Below, one piece after another: positions 9,160 through 18,510 of a DNA stretch of 50,463 bases (position 1 is the stretch's first letter; each line of letters begins with the position of its first letter). The translations under genes were made by a program, and so were the position numbers. The notes under the pieces are model-generated. The model worked only from the letters and a program-made list of their open reading frames with translations, searched no databases and was not told the DNA's origin. This stretch comes from Betaproteobacteria bacterium RIFCSPLOWO2_12_FULL_68_20 (lineage in GTDB: Bacteria; Pseudomonadota; Gammaproteobacteria; Burkholderiales; SG8-39), in assembly GCA_001770655.1 (NCBI GenBank), contig MERQ01000007.1, positions 1 through 50,463 on the forward strand, in the 5' to 3' direction.

Positions 9160-9909
9160 CTAGATGACCTTGGCTTCGTTGCGCAGCTTGTCGACCAGCG
9201 CCTTGGCGTCGGGCAGCTTGACCCCGGCCTTGCGCTTGGAGGGCTCGGCGACCTTGAGCGTGGCGAGCCTCGGCGCAACGTCCACTCCCAGGGTTTCTGG
9301 TTTCACGATCTCGAGCGATTTCTTCTTCGCCTTCATGATGTTCGGCAGCGTTACGTAACGCGGCTCGTTCAGCCTCAGGTCGGTGGTCACGACCGCCGGC
9401 AGCCTGACCGAGACGGTTTCCAGGCCGCCGTCCACCTCGCGCGTCACCTCCGCCCTGCCGTTCGCGACCTTCAGCTTGGAGGCGAACGTCGCCTGCGGCC
9501 AGCCGAGCAGCGCGGCGAGCATCTGTCCAGTCTGGTTCGAGTCGTCGTCGATCGCCTGCTTGCCCATGATCACGAGCTGCGGGCTTTCCTTCAGGCAGAC
9601 CGCTTTCATGAGCTTCGCGACCGCGAGCGGCTGCAGCTCCGCGTCCGATTCGACCAGCACGGCGCGGTCGGCGCCGATCGCAAGCGCGGTGCGCAGCGTC
9701 TCCTGGCAGGCGGATGGACCACAGGAGACTGCCAAGATTTCGGTGGCCACGCCGGCCTCCTTGAGGCGCACCGCTTCCTCGATCGCGATCTCGTCGAACG
9801 GATTCATCGACATCTTGACGTTGGCGGTCTCGACGCCGGTGCCGTCGGCCTTGACGCGCACCTTGACGTTGAAGTCCACCACGCGCTTGACGCTGACCAG
9901 GACTTTCAT
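9160..9909 (-). CDS. etfB: Electron transfer flavoprotein, beta subunit
   Basis: AMP-binding partner of EtfA, 249 residues, the normal length. It starts [20 protein letters not shown] and carries the EtfB signature around [18 protein letters not shown], plus [23 protein letters not shown] in the middle, where the adenine nucleotide and docking surfaces lie. It is the first gene of the etfB-etfA-acd operon. A TATAAT on the minus strand (9944-9939) lies 29 bases upstream, so unlike several neighbours this gene has a normal short leader. It is divergent from the citryl-CoA-lyase-like gene, 106 bases away. Confidence 0.97.
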   Translation of the reverse strand: MKVLVSVKRVVDFNVKVRVKADGTGVETANVKMSMNPFDEIAIEEAVRLKEAGVATEILAVSCGPSACQETLRTALAIGADRAVLVESDAELQPLAVAKLMKAVCLKESPQLVIMGKQAIDDDSNQTGQMLAALLGWPQATFASKLKVANGRAEVTREVDGGLETVSVRLPAVVTTDLRLNEPRYVTLPNIMKAKKKSLEIVKPETLGVDVAPRLATLKVAEPSKRKAGVKLPDAKALVDKLRNEAKVI

Positions 9910-9938
9910 TCGGGATCGGGATCCGGAAGCCGCCGGCG

Positions 9939-9944
9939 ATTATA
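9939..9944 (-). promoter_or_regulatory. -10 box of the etfBA operon
   Basis: Perfect TATAAT on the minus strand, ending 29 bases before the etfB ATG. A weak -35 (TTCGAC, 9969-9964) lies 19 bases further up. Confidence 0.5.
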
Positions 9945-10015
9945 AGGTGGCGTCGCCGCCCGCGTCGAACGACGCTGCGTTTGAAACATCGCCCGTGCGA
10001 CAATCCGCATCCGCA

Positions 10016-10771
10016 ATGGCGCGACCCCGCAAACCGATCCGCAGCGATCTCGCGTGGTCCACGGTCGACCGCATCGTGGTCCGTGGCAAGGACCTGCCCG
10101 GCGAGATCATCGGCCGGCTCAATCTCGGCGACATGGCGTTTCTCGAGCTGACCGGACGAACGCCGGGCGCGGCGGAGTCGAAGATCTTCAACGCCATGGT
10201 GGTGACCCTGGTCGAGCACGGCGTGACGCCGAGCGCACTCGCCGCGCGGCTCACGTACCTGGGAGCGCCCGAGGCGATGCAGGCAGCGGTGGCGGCGGGC
10301 CTGTGCGGGCTGGGGAGTGTGTTCGTCGGCTCGACCGAGGGCTGCGCGAGGATGCTTGCGGAGGCCCTGCCCGATCCGAAATCGAGCGCCGACCTTGCCG
10401 CGCTGGCGAAGCGCGTCACGGCGGAGACCAGGAGAATTCCGGGACTGGGCCACCCCTTGCACAAGCCGGTCGATCCGCGGGCGGTGCGGCTCTTCGAGCT
10501 GGCGCGCGAGACCGGCCACTACGGAAAGTACTGCGAGCTGATCCAGGCGATCGGCGCGGAGAAGAAACTTCCGGTCAATGCAACGGGCGCGATCGCGGCG
10601 CTCGCCTGCGAGCTGGGCTTCGACTGGAAGCTGTGCCGCGGCCTGGGCGTGATGGCGCGGGCGGTGGGCCTGGTGGGCCACCTGCTCGAGGAATCGCGCC
10701 AGCCGCTCGCCGAGGAAGTGTGGCTGCGCACCGAGGAAGAGGCCTCGGAGCATCTCAAGCCGAAGAAATGA
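10016..10771 (+). CDS. Citryl-CoA lyase-like protein of the citrate synthase superfamily
   Basis: A 251-residue protein resembling the short citrate-synthase relatives annotated as citryl-CoA lyase. The histidine motif GLGHPLHKPVDPRA matches the GHxxYK..DPR site of citrate synthase. The upstream GPLHGGA histidine loop of true citrate synthase is replaced by GSVFVGSTEG, so one catalytic histidine is absent. It is about 60% of full citrate synthase length. The start is the ATG at 10016 (MARPRKPIRSD). Its TGA overlaps the ATG of the next acyl-CoA dehydrogenase (ATGA), so the two are coupled. The real substrate is unknown; a CoA-thioester lyase or condensing reaction is inferred from the fold only. 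Confidence 0.75.
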   Translation: MARPRKPIRSDLAWSTVDRIVVRGKDLPGEIIGRLNLGDMAFLELTGRTPGAAESKIFNAMVVTLVEHGVTPSALAARLTYLGAPEAMQAAVAAGLCGLGSVFVGSTEGCARMLAEALPDPKSSADLAALAKRVTAETRRIPGLGHPLHKPVDPRAVRLFELARETGHYGKYCELIQAIGAEKKLPVNATGAIAALACELGFDWKLCRGLGVMARAVGLVGHLLEESRQPLAEEVWLRTEEEASEHLKPKK

Positions 10772-11928
10772 ACCCGGGGCGGGACAACCATCCCGAGCTG
10801 CGCGACGCGGTGCGCGCACTCTGCGCGCAGTTCGGCTCCGATTATTGGCAGAAGACCGATGAAGCGCGCGCCTATCCGGAAGCCTTCGTCGAGGCTCTCA
10901 CGAAGGCGGGCTGGATGTCGGCGCTGATCCCCGAGGAGTACGGCGGATCGGGCCTTTCGCTCACCGAGGCGACGGTGATCATGGAGGAAATCACCCGCTC
11001 GGGCGGCAACGCCGGCTGCTGCCACGGGCAGATGTACAACATGAACACCCTGCTGCGCCACGGCTCCGATGCGCAGAAGACGAAATACCTGCCGAGGATC
11101 GCCTCGGGCGAGCTGCGGCTGCAGGCGATGGGGGTGACCGAACCCGGCGCAGGCACCGACACCACGAGCATCAAGACCACCGCCGTGCGCAGCGGCGACC
11201 GCTACGTCGTCAACGGCCAGAAAGTCTGGACCTCGCGCCTGCAGCACTCCGAGCTGATGATCCTGCTCGCTCGCACGACTCCGCTCGCCGAAGTGAAGAA
11301 GAAATCCGACGGCATGTCGATCTTCCTCGTCGACGCGAAGGGCGCGATCGGCAGGGGGCTGGACGTGCGGCCGATCCGCAACATGGTGAACCACGAGACC
11401 AATTCGGTGTTCATCGACAATCTCGAGATCCCTGCCGAGAACCTGATCGGCGAAGAAGGCAAAGGCTTCCGCTACATCCTCGACGGCTTGAACGCCGAGC
11501 GTATCCTCATCGCCGCCGAGTGCATCGGCGACGGCTACTGGTTCGTCGAGCGCGCGACGAAGTACGCGGGCGAGCGCGTGGTGTTCGGCCGCCCGATCGG
11601 CCAGAACCAGGGCGTCCAGTTCCCGATCGCGGAGAGCTACATGGAAATCGAGGCGGCGAACCTGATGCGCTACAAGGCGGCGGCGCTGTTCGACGAGCAC
11701 CGGCCCTGCGGCGCCGAAGCCAACATGGCCAAGCACCTCGCCGCGAAGGCCTCGTGGGAGGCCGGCAACGTCTGCCTGCAGACGCACGGCGGCTTCGGTT
11801 TCGCCGCGGAGTATGATGTGGAAAGAAAATTCAGAGAGTCGCGGCTGTATCTCGTCGCTCCGATCTCCACCAACCTCATCCTTGCCTACCTAGCCGAGCA
11901 CGTGCTCGGATTGCCGCGCTCCTTCTAG
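10768..11928 (+). CDS. Acyl-CoA dehydrogenase with displaced catalytic glutamate
   Basis: A 386-residue flavoprotein of normal short-form length: N-terminal helical domain, MGVTEPGAGTDTTSIKT substrate/FAD loop, VNGQKVWTSRLQHSE, and the C-terminal NQGVQFPIAESYMEIE bundle. The usual C-terminal catalytic glutamate (in EGT of most members) is missing: the equivalent stretch is LVAPISTN, with Ala364 at that place. A glutamate, Glu244 in LNAERI, occupies the position used as base in isovaleryl- and long-chain-type dehydrogenases. The enzyme may therefore be active with that alternative base. It is coupled to the citryl-CoA-lyase-like gene by ATGA. Its last 39 bases overlap the convergent PAS/GGDEF/EAL gene. 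Confidence 0.9.
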   Translation: MNPGRDNHPELRDAVRALCAQFGSDYWQKTDEARAYPEAFVEALTKAGWMSALIPEEYGGSGLSLTEATVIMEEITRSGGNAGCCHGQMYNMNTLLRHGSDAQKTKYLPRIASGELRLQAMGVTEPGAGTDTTSIKTTAVRSGDRYVVNGQKVWTSRLQHSELMILLARTTPLAEVKKKSDGMSIFLVDAKGAIGRGLDVRPIRNMVNHETNSVFIDNLEIPAENLIGEEGKGFRYILDGLNAERILIAAECIGDGYWFVERATKYAGERVVFGRPIGQNQGVQFPIAESYMEIEAANLMRYKAAALFDEHRPCGAEANMAKHLAAKASWEAGNVCLQTHGGFGFAAEYDVERKFRESRLYLVAPISTNLILAYLAEHVLGLPRSF

Positions 11929-14900
11929 TTCGCGCTGCAGCCGCGCCGAGATCGCCTGCTCGGGCTCGGGCCGGCCGAGCAGGTAGCCCTGCGCCTGGTC
12001 GCAGCCGTGCGCGCGCAGGAACGCGAGCTGGCGCTCGGTCTCGACGCCCTCGGCGACCACCTCGAAGCCGAGGTTGTGCGCGAGATCGATGATCGCGCGC
12101 ACCAGCACCTCGGCGCTCTGTTCCTCGCCGAGCTTGCGCACGAACGAGCGGTCGATCTTGAGCGCGGTGAGCGGAAAGCGCGTCAGGTAGCTCAGGCTCG
12201 AATAGCCGGTGCCGAAGTCGTCCACCGAAACGCGCAGCCCCGCCTCGCGCAGGCCGGCGAGGACGCGGCTCGCCTCCTCGGGATCCTCCATCAGGTAGCC
12301 CTCGGTGATTTCCAGCTCGATGTGGCGCGGATCGACGCCCGCCGCGTGGGTGATGGTGCGCACCGAGCGCGCGAACTGCCTGTCGCGGAACTGCCGCGGC
12401 GAGATATTGACCGCCACCGAGAGCGGCGCGGCACCCCGTTCCTGCCACACGCGCAGCTGGCGGCAGGCCTCGTGCAGCACCCACTCTCCCACCGGGACGA
12501 TCAGGCCGGTTTCCTCCAGCACCGGGACGAAGTCGTTCGGCGCCACCAGCCCGCGCACCGGGTGCTGCCAGCGCAGCAATGCTTCCACGCCGCGCAGCTC
12601 CAGGGTCCTGGCGTCGAACTTGGGCTGGTAATGCAGCCGGAACTCGTCGCGCTCGAGCGCGTGCCTCAGCTCGGCCGCGAGCCGCATGCGGGACGCGGCG
12701 CGCCGGTTGAGCTCGGCGGTGAAAAAGCAGAAGGTGTTGCGCCCGGACTCCTTGGCGCGGTACATCGCGGCGTCGGCGTGCTTGAGCAGCGTCTCGGCGT
12801 CCTCCCCGTCGTCCGGGGTGAGCGCGATGCCTATGCTCGCCGAGACGAAGGCTTCCTGCCCGCGCAGGTCGAACGGCGCGGCGAGCGCGGCGATCAGCTT
12901 GCGCGCGACGACCTCGGCGTCCTCGGGCCTCGCCAGGTCGGCCAGGATCACCGCGAATTCGTCGCCGCTGATCCGGCCGACGGTATCCTCGGCGCGTACG
13001 TTCGCCTTGAGTCGCCGCGCGGCCTCGGCGAGCAATCCGTCCCCAGCGGCGTGCCCCAGGGTGTCGTTCACCAGCTTGAAGCGGTCGAGGTCCACGAACA
13101 GCACCGCGGCCGAATGCCTGCGGCGGCGCGCCTGCGCGATCGCCTGCTCCAGCCGGTCGCCTAGCAGGCTGCGATTCGGAAGGCCGGTCAGCTCGTCGAA
13201 CTGGGCCAGGTAGGCGAGCCGCTCGTTCGATTTCCGGAGCGCTTCCTCGGCGGCTACGCGCTCGCGAATGTCGCGCGAGATGGCGGCGATGATCCAGATG
13301 TCGCCCGATTTCAGCGCCTGCCGCGTGGACTCGAACGGCACCAGCGAGCCGTCCTTGCAGCGGTAGTGGCTCTTCATGCCGCTCGATCTCGACGGGTCGG
13401 CGATGAATTCGTCGTACGCGCGCTCGAGCTCCTCGCGGCTTTCCGGCAGCACGTCCTGCGGCCCCATCTGCAGCAGCTCCGCGCGCGAGTAGCCGAGGAT
13501 CCGGCACACGGTGTCGTTCACGTCCACGAAGCGCATGGTGGAGCGGTCGATCAGCACGATCATGTCGGCAGAGTGGTCCATCGCCACGCGGAACCGGCGC
13601 AGCTCGTCCTGGGTTCTGATGCGCTCGCGGATGTCGCGCGAGATCGCCGCGATGATCCAGCGATCTGCCAGGCGCAGGGCGTGGCGCGTGAACTCGACCG
13701 GCAGGAGGCTGCCGTCGCGGCAGCGCAGCTCGATTTCGCCGCTTTCCTGGCCGATACCGTCCGCGATCATCGCGTCGTAGACGCGCTCGAGCTGCTCGCG
13801 GGTGGCGGGAAGCAACTCGTGCGGACCCATGGCGAGAAGCTCGTCGCGCGAGTAGCCGAGCAGCCTGCACGCCGTATCGTTCACGTCCACGTAGCGCATG
13901 CTGTCGCGGTCCACCAGCAGGATCAGGTCGCCCGACATGTCCATCGCGGCGCGGAAGCGCAGCAGGTTCTCCTCGGCGATCCGGCGCTCCGTGAGGTCGC
14001 GCGCGCTGACGACCAGCACCGGCCCTTCCGGGGTCTCGAGCACCTTGCGCAGGACCTCGGCGGGGAACGTCGTCCCGTCCTTGCGGCAGTACCGAACGAC
14101 CAGCTGCTCGGTCCGGGCGTCGCTTGCCAGGAGCCGGCGGTATTCGGCGAGCAGCCGCTCCCGGCTGCGCTCGCCGCGCCCGATGACCTTACCGCTGCGG
14201 CCGATCAACTCGTCGCGCTCGTAGCCGAGGCTGCGGCAGGCGGTGAGATTCATGTCGATGATGCGCGCGTCGCGCATGTCGATCAGGAACACCATGTCGC
14301 CCGCGGCGTCGAGCGCGGCACGGAAGCGGCGAAGCTCGTCCTCGCCTCGGCGCTGCGCGGAGATGTCGCGCGAAGTGCCGCGATAGCCGGTGAACCGGCC
14401 GTCCGCGTCGAACGTCGGCTCGCCGTTCACGCGCATGCAATAGCGCTTGCCCGAGCGCGTGCGGTAGGAATACTCGAAGTCGCGGTACGGCTCATGCCGC
14501 AGGTGTCTCGCGCGATGCAGCTCGAGCGCCGCCGGATCGAGCGTCAGACCGGGAATCTCCCAAGGCGTTTTTCCGAGCACGGCGGTCGGCCGGTAGTCGC
14601 CCGCCTGCCCGCGGCGCTCGAACGTCGTGAAGCGGAACTCGGCGTCCAGCTCCCAGTACCAGTCCGAAGACAGCTCGGTCAGGCTGCGGAAGCGCGCCTC
14701 GCTGTCGCGCAAGGCCTCTTCCGACGCGCGGCGGCGCGTCTCGCGATCCAGGTTGTCCAGGCCGAACGAGATGTTGTCCGCCATGCGCTCGAGCAGCTTC
14801 TCCATCTCGCCGTCGAAGGCGGCGTGCTCCGCTCCGTGCAACAGCAGCATTCCGACGCACTCGCCGCCCTGCCGCAGCGGAAACACCCCGAAAGACCTGA

Positions 14901-16224
14901 TTCCGGCCGATTCGCCGAGCTTGCGCCAGGCCTCGGTGGTGCGCGGGTCGCGGGCGAAATCGCGGGCGACGACCGGCCTCCCGGCCCGGTAGGCGGTGCC
15001 GACCAGCAGTCGGCCCTCGGGCTTGCTCTCGTCCACGGAGACCGGGCGCCCTGCGAAGCCGAGGCGATCCGGGCCGGCGCTCGCGACCATTCTCGCCTGC
15101 AGCGTGTCGCGATCCACCAGGCGCACCGCGGCCAGAAGGAAGTTTCCGCTTCCGACCGCGATCTCGCAGGCGCGCCGCAGCAGCTCCTCCGCGGTCGCGG
15201 CGCGCGGAATCGCCTCGTTCAGCGCGCTCAGCGCCGCGTACATCCGCCCCATCCGCTGGCGTTCGGCCTCGCCCTCGAGGCTGCCGAGCGCGAAGGAGAC
15301 GTTCTCCCCCAGGCGTTGCAACAGGCCCACCATCTCGTCGTCGAAATAGTCGCACTCGTCGGCAAGCAGCGACATCGCGCCGACGACCGCTCCCGCATGA
15401 TGCAGCGGGCAGTAGGCCGCGGAGCGGATGCCGGCGCGCGCTGCCTGCGCGCGCCAGGGCACGAGCGCCGGATCGCCCTGGTAATCGTTCACCACGATGC
15501 TCCGGTCCTCGCGCACGGCAACTGCCATCGGCAATCCGCCTTCGGGGAGCTCCTCGCGAACCGAGATCTGCACCTTGCCGAACAAGGCCGCCCGGCCGCT
15601 TGCCGCCACCGGGCGCAGCCAGCCCGTGTCCGGCTCCAGCAGCCGGATCGCCGCAAGCTGGAATGCGCCGCTCGAAACTACCGCCTCGCAGACGCGGCGA
15701 AACAGGTCTTCCGTGCTGCGTGCCCTCACGATCGCGTCGTTCGCTGCGCTCAGCGCCGCGTACATCGTCGACAGCCGCTGCGCCCGGAGCTCGGCGCTCT
15801 TGCGCACCGTGATGTCCTCGAACACCCCGATCTTGTAGCGCGGCCGCCCGTCCGTACCGCGCGCGAGCGACATGGTCACGTTCATCCACACCGGCGAGCC
15901 GTCCTTTCGCAGGAAGCGCTTCTCGACCGAGAAGGTGCCGATCGCGCCGGCGACGAGCCGGTCGCGCTGCGCGACCGCCTTGTCCAGGTCCTCGGGGTGG
16001 GAAAGGTCCCGCACCGCGCGGCCCAGCAGCTCCTCGCGGGCGTAGCCGAGGATCTCGCAGGCGCGGTCGTTGACCAGGGCAATGCGTCCCTCCAGGTCCA
16101 CGTGCACGATCCCGACCGCCGCCTGGGCGAAGGTGGCCTCGAAGCGCTCGCGCGCTTCCAGCTCGCTCGCCATCAGCGTGCGCAGCTGCGGGTGCCGCTC
16201 GGGCAACTTGGCGATGTTCGTCAT
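11890..16224 (-). CDS. Multi-sensor PAS/GAF diguanylate cyclase/phosphodiesterase (GGDEF-EAL)
   Basis: Cytosolic c-di-GMP enzyme of about 1444 residues with no membrane segment seen. Domain order with rough positions: PAS 25-145, GAF 155-320, GAF 330-485, PAS 505-630, PAS 635-760, PAS 765-885, PAS 890-1005, GGDEF 1015-1180, EAL 1190-1430. The GGDEF signature is SGDEF (near residue 1085), a variant often active. The EAL domain keeps GVEALLRW, NISPRQF, DDFGTGYSSL, KIDRSFV and VVAEGVET, so phosphodiesterase activity is likely. The two GAFs are similar to each other, as are the last two PAS domains, showing internal duplication. The start is the ATG at 16224 (MTNIAKLPER); an upstream GTG at 16257 would add 11 residues. 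Convergent with, and overlapping, the acyl-CoA dehydrogenase. Confidence 0.93.
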   Translation of the reverse strand: MTNIAKLPERHPQLRTLMASELEARERFEATFAQAAVGIVHVDLEGRIALVNDRACEILGYAREELLGRAVRDLSHPEDLDKAVAQRDRLVAGAIGTFSVEKRFLRKDGSPVWMNVTMSLARGTDGRPRYKIGVFEDITVRKSAELRAQRLSTMYAALSAANDAIVRARSTEDLFRRVCEAVVSSGAFQLAAIRLLEPDTGWLRPVAASGRAALFGKVQISVREELPEGGLPMAVAVREDRSIVVNDYQGDPALVPWRAQAARAGIRSAAYCPLHHAGAVVGAMSLLADECDYFDDEMVGLLQRLGENVSFALGSLEGEAERQRMGRMYAALSALNEAIPRAATAEELLRRACEIAVGSGNFLLAAVRLVDRDTLQARMVASAGPDRLGFAGRPVSVDESKPEGRLLVGTAYRAGRPVVARDFARDPRTTEAWRKLGESAGIRSFGVFPLRQGGECVGMLLLHGAEHAAFDGEMEKLLERMADNISFGLDNLDRETRRRASEEALRDSEARFRSLTELSSDWYWELDAEFRFTTFERRGQAGDYRPTAVLGKTPWEIPGLTLDPAALELHRARHLRHEPYRDFEYSYRTRSGKRYCMRVNGEPTFDADGRFTGYRGTSRDISAQRRGEDELRRFRAALDAAGDMVFLIDMRDARIIDMNLTACRSLGYERDELIGRSGKVIGRGERSRERLLAEYRRLLASDARTEQLVVRYCRKDGTTFPAEVLRKVLETPEGPVLVVSARDLTERRIAEENLLRFRAAMDMSGDLILLVDRDSMRYVDVNDTACRLLGYSRDELLAMGPHELLPATREQLERVYDAMIADGIGQESGEIELRCRDGSLLPVEFTRHALRLADRWIIAAISRDIRERIRTQDELRRFRVAMDHSADMIVLIDRSTMRFVDVNDTVCRILGYSRAELLQMGPQDVLPESREELERAYDEFIADPSRSSGMKSHYRCKDGSLVPFESTRQALKSGDIWIIAAISRDIRERVAAEEALRKSNERLAYLAQFDELTGLPNRSLLGDRLEQAIAQARRRRHSAAVLFVDLDRFKLVNDTLGHAAGDGLLAEAARRLKANVRAEDTVGRISGDEFAVILADLARPEDAEVVARKLIAALAAPFDLRGQEAFVSASIGIALTPDDGEDAETLLKHADAAMYRAKESGRNTFCFFTAELNRRAASRMRLAAELRHALERDEFRLHYQPKFDARTLELRGVEALLRWQHPVRGLVAPNDFVPVLEETGLIVPVGEWVLHEACRQLRVWQERGAAPLSVAVNISPRQFRDRQFARSVRTITHAAGVDPRHIELEITEGYLMEDPEEASRVLAGLREAGLRVSVDDFGTGYSSLSYLTRFPLTALKIDRSFVRKLGEEQSAEVLVRAIIDLAHNLGFEVVAEGVETERQLAFLRAHGCDQAQGYLLGRPEPEQAISARLQRELEGARQSEHVLG

Positions 16225-16361
16225 CGGTTCGAAAGACCTGATCCGCCTTGTGGACACACTACCCGCGGGCGGGCGCGCCGCCCATCGGGAAATCCCCTAC
16301 CGGAGATCGGTGAAAACCTTAGGGGCTTACGCTCTCTGACAAAATATCGTCAGGAGCGGCC

Positions 16362-17342
16362 ATGCAGATCCGCGACGGCTTCGTCGGCAGCGTCGGCAAC
16401 ACGCCCCTCATCCGCCTTCGGGGAGCTTCCGAGCTGACCGGCTGCGAGGTGCTCGGCAAGGCGGAATTCCTCAACCCGGGCGGCTCGGTCAAGGACCGCG
16501 CCGCGCTCTACATCATCCTCGATGCCGAAAAGCGCGGCCTGCTCGAGCCGGGCGGAGTGATCGTGGAGGGCACGGCGGGCAACACCGGGATCGGTCTCGC
16601 GCTCGTCGGCAACGCGCGCGGCTATCGCACGGTGATCGTGATCCCCGAGACGCAGAGCCAGGAAAAGAAGGACATGCTGCGGCTGTGCGGCGCCGAGCTG
16701 CGGGAGGTGCCGGCCGTGCCCTACAAAGACCCGAACAACTACGTGCACGTGTCCGAGCGCCTGGCGAAGGAGTCGGGCGCGTTCTGGGCCAACCAGTGGG
16801 ACAACACCGCCAACCGCGACGGCCACTACCTGACCACGGGTCCGGAGATCTGGGAACAGACCGGCGGCAAGTTGGACGGGTTCACCTGCGCGATCGGCAC
16901 CGGAGGAACGCTCGCGGGGGTTTCAACGTACCTGAAAAAGAAGAATTCGAAGATGAGGATCGCCGCTGCCGATCCCATGGGCGCTGCGATGTTCCACTGG
17001 TTCAAGCACAAGGAGCTGAAGTCCGAAGGCAGCTCGATCACCGAGGGCATCGGCCTCGGGCGCGTGACGAAGAACATCGAGGGCGCGCCGGTGGACGATG
17101 CCTACCAGATTCCCGATGCCGAGGCGCTGCCGATCATCTTCGATTTGCTGAAGAACGAAGGCCTGTGCCTGGGCGGCTCGAGCGGCATCAACGTCGCGGG
17201 CGCGATCCGGCTGGCGAAGGACCTCGGGCCGGGGCACACCGTGGTGACGATCCTCGCCGACTCGGGAACCCGCTACCAGTCGAAGCTGTTCAACCCCGCG
17301 TTCCTGAAGTCGAAGGGCCTGCCCTGCCCGGACTGGCTTTGA
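16362..17342 (+). CDS. cysK: Cysteine synthase A (O-acetylserine sulfhydrylase)
   Basis: PLP enzyme that makes L-cysteine from O-acetylserine and sulfide. At 326 residues it has the normal fold-type II layout: the PLP lysine Lys44 in NPGGSVKDRAA, the substrate loop VEGTAGNTGIGLALVG, the phosphate-binding GTGGTLAGVS, and a C-terminal LCLGGSSGINVAGA. The start is the ATG at 16362 with AGGAG 6-7 bases upstream, one of the few clear Shine-Dalgarno sites in this window. It stands alone, divergent from the c-di-GMP gene. Its last 53 bases overlap the end of the convergent CoA transferase. Confidence 0.93.
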   Translation: MQIRDGFVGSVGNTPLIRLRGASELTGCEVLGKAEFLNPGGSVKDRAALYIILDAEKRGLLEPGGVIVEGTAGNTGIGLALVGNARGYRTVIVIPETQSQEKKDMLRLCGAELREVPAVPYKDPNNYVHVSERLAKESGAFWANQWDNTANRDGHYLTTGPEIWEQTGGKLDGFTCAIGTGGTLAGVSTYLKKKNSKMRIAAADPMGAAMFHWFKHKELKSEGSSITEGIGLGRVTKNIEGAPVDDAYQIPDAEALPIIFDLLKNEGLCLGGSSGINVAGAIRLAKDLGPGHTVVTILADSGTRYQSKLFNPAFLKSKGLPCPDWL

Positions 17343-18498
17343 TCACCCCGCGCGCCTCGAGCTGCGCGATCTCGCCCTCGCCGTAGCCGAGGCGGCGCAG
17401 GACCTGCGCCGAATGCTGGCCGTGCGCCGGCGCATCGAATCGCACGCGCCCCGGCTCCTGCTCGAAGCGGATCGGGATCCCGAGATGGTCCCAGCCGCGC
17501 GCGTCCTTCAGCAGCATGCCGCGCGCCTTGAAGTGCGGATCCTCGAGCATCTCGGACAAAGTCCTGAGCGGCGCGAACGCGATGTCGCGTCCCTCGAACC
17601 ACTCGATCCATTCGCTCTTCGTCTTCGTGCGGAAGGTCTGGCGCAGAAAGGCGCGCACCGGGTCCTGGCCCGGGCCGGGCGGCAGCTTGCACGGCTCGAT
17701 GAGGTCGGGACGGCCGAGCGCCGTGAGGAGATTCGTCGCGAACTTCAGCTCCTGTCCGGCGAGAACCACGTAATCGTTGTCCTTCGTCTCGTAGATGCCG
17801 TAGAGCGCATTGCCGCCCCAGGTGCGCTCGTCCTTCACCACCGGCTGGCGCCGCTCGGCCATCGCGATCCCAAGGATGTTGGGCATGCAGGCGAGCAGGC
17901 TTTCCGCCATCGCCACGTCGAGATAGTCACCCCGACCGGTCTGCTCGCGCCGCACCAGCGCCATCAGCACGCCCGAGAGAGCGGTCAGCGAAGCGAGCAT
18001 GTCGGCATTGGCAAGCGCCGGGATCGCAGGCTTGCCGTCCTCGCCTTCGTTGACCGACAACAAGCCGCTTAACGCCTCGGTCGCAAGGTCGTGCGTTGCG
18101 AGGTCGCGGTAGGGGCCGCTCTGCCCGAAAGCGGAGATCGAGGCGTACACGATGCGCGGCGCGCGCGCGGCGACCTCCGGATATCCGATGCCGAGCCTCG
18201 CCGCCGCGCCGGGACGGAACGATTCCACCATCACATCGGAGGATTCAGCGAGGCGCATCAGCACCTCGACTCCGTCCGGGTCCTTGAGGTTCAGCGCGAG
18301 GCTCTTCTTGCCGCGATTGGTGTTGGCGAAATAGACCGACACCCCGTCGCGCTTCACGCCGATTTCGCGCGTCGGCTCGCCTTCGTCCACCGACTCGACC
18401 TTGATCACCTCGGCGCCGTGGTCGGCCATGAACTGCGTCATCAGCGGCCCGGGAAGGAACCGCGTCAGGTCCACGACGCGCAGGCTCTCAAGCTTCAT
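17290..18498 (-). CDS. CaiB/BaiF family (class III) CoA transferase
   Basis: Moves CoA between acyl groups as an entry step for carboxylic acids. The 402-residue length is typical. Seen features: N-terminal RVVDLTRFLPGPLMTQFMAD, HGAEVIKVES, YFANTNRGKKSLALNLKD and GRGDYLDVAMAES; the catalytic aspartate of the family is expected in the ANADMLASL segment. It follows the acyl-CoA dehydrogenase by 12 bases, as the last gene of an operon (synthetase - hydratase-like - dehydrogenase - transferase). The acyl donor and acceptor are unknown. The last 53 bases overlap cysK on the other strand, and the resulting C-terminal tail (about 18 residues) is low in complexity and may be dispensable. Confidence 0.92.
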   Translation of the reverse strand: MKLESLRVVDLTRFLPGPLMTQFMADHGAEVIKVESVDEGEPTREIGVKRDGVSVYFANTNRGKKSLALNLKDPDGVEVLMRLAESSDVMVESFRPGAAARLGIGYPEVAARAPRIVYASISAFGQSGPYRDLATHDLATEALSGLLSVNEGEDGKPAIPALANADMLASLTALSGVLMALVRREQTGRGDYLDVAMAESLLACMPNILGIAMAERRQPVVKDERTWGGNALYGIYETKDNDYVVLAGQELKFATNLLTALGRPDLIEPCKLPPGPGQDPVRAFLRQTFRTKTKSEWIEWFEGRDIAFAPLRTLSEMLEDPHFKARGMLLKDARGWDHLGIPIRFEQEPGRVRFDAPAHGQHSAQVLRRLGYGEGEIAQLEARGVIKASPGRAGPSTSGTRG

Positions 18499-18510
18499 GC
18501 CGACGCGCCT

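Noticed and set aside
9981-10004. TTGAAA and GACAAT as promoter of the citryl-CoA-lyase-like gene
   Set aside because: The spacing between the two hexamers is only 12 bases, too short for a sigma-70 promoter.
13366-16437. Very long open frame of about 1,000 codons opposite the PAS/GAF/GGDEF/EAL gene, and similar long frames opposite other genes (for example 552-2585 and 40292-43846)
   Set aside because: High G+C leaves few stop codons on the opposite strand. These translations are rich in Arg, Ala, His and Gly without any recognisable domain, while the strand I annotated has clear family motifs.
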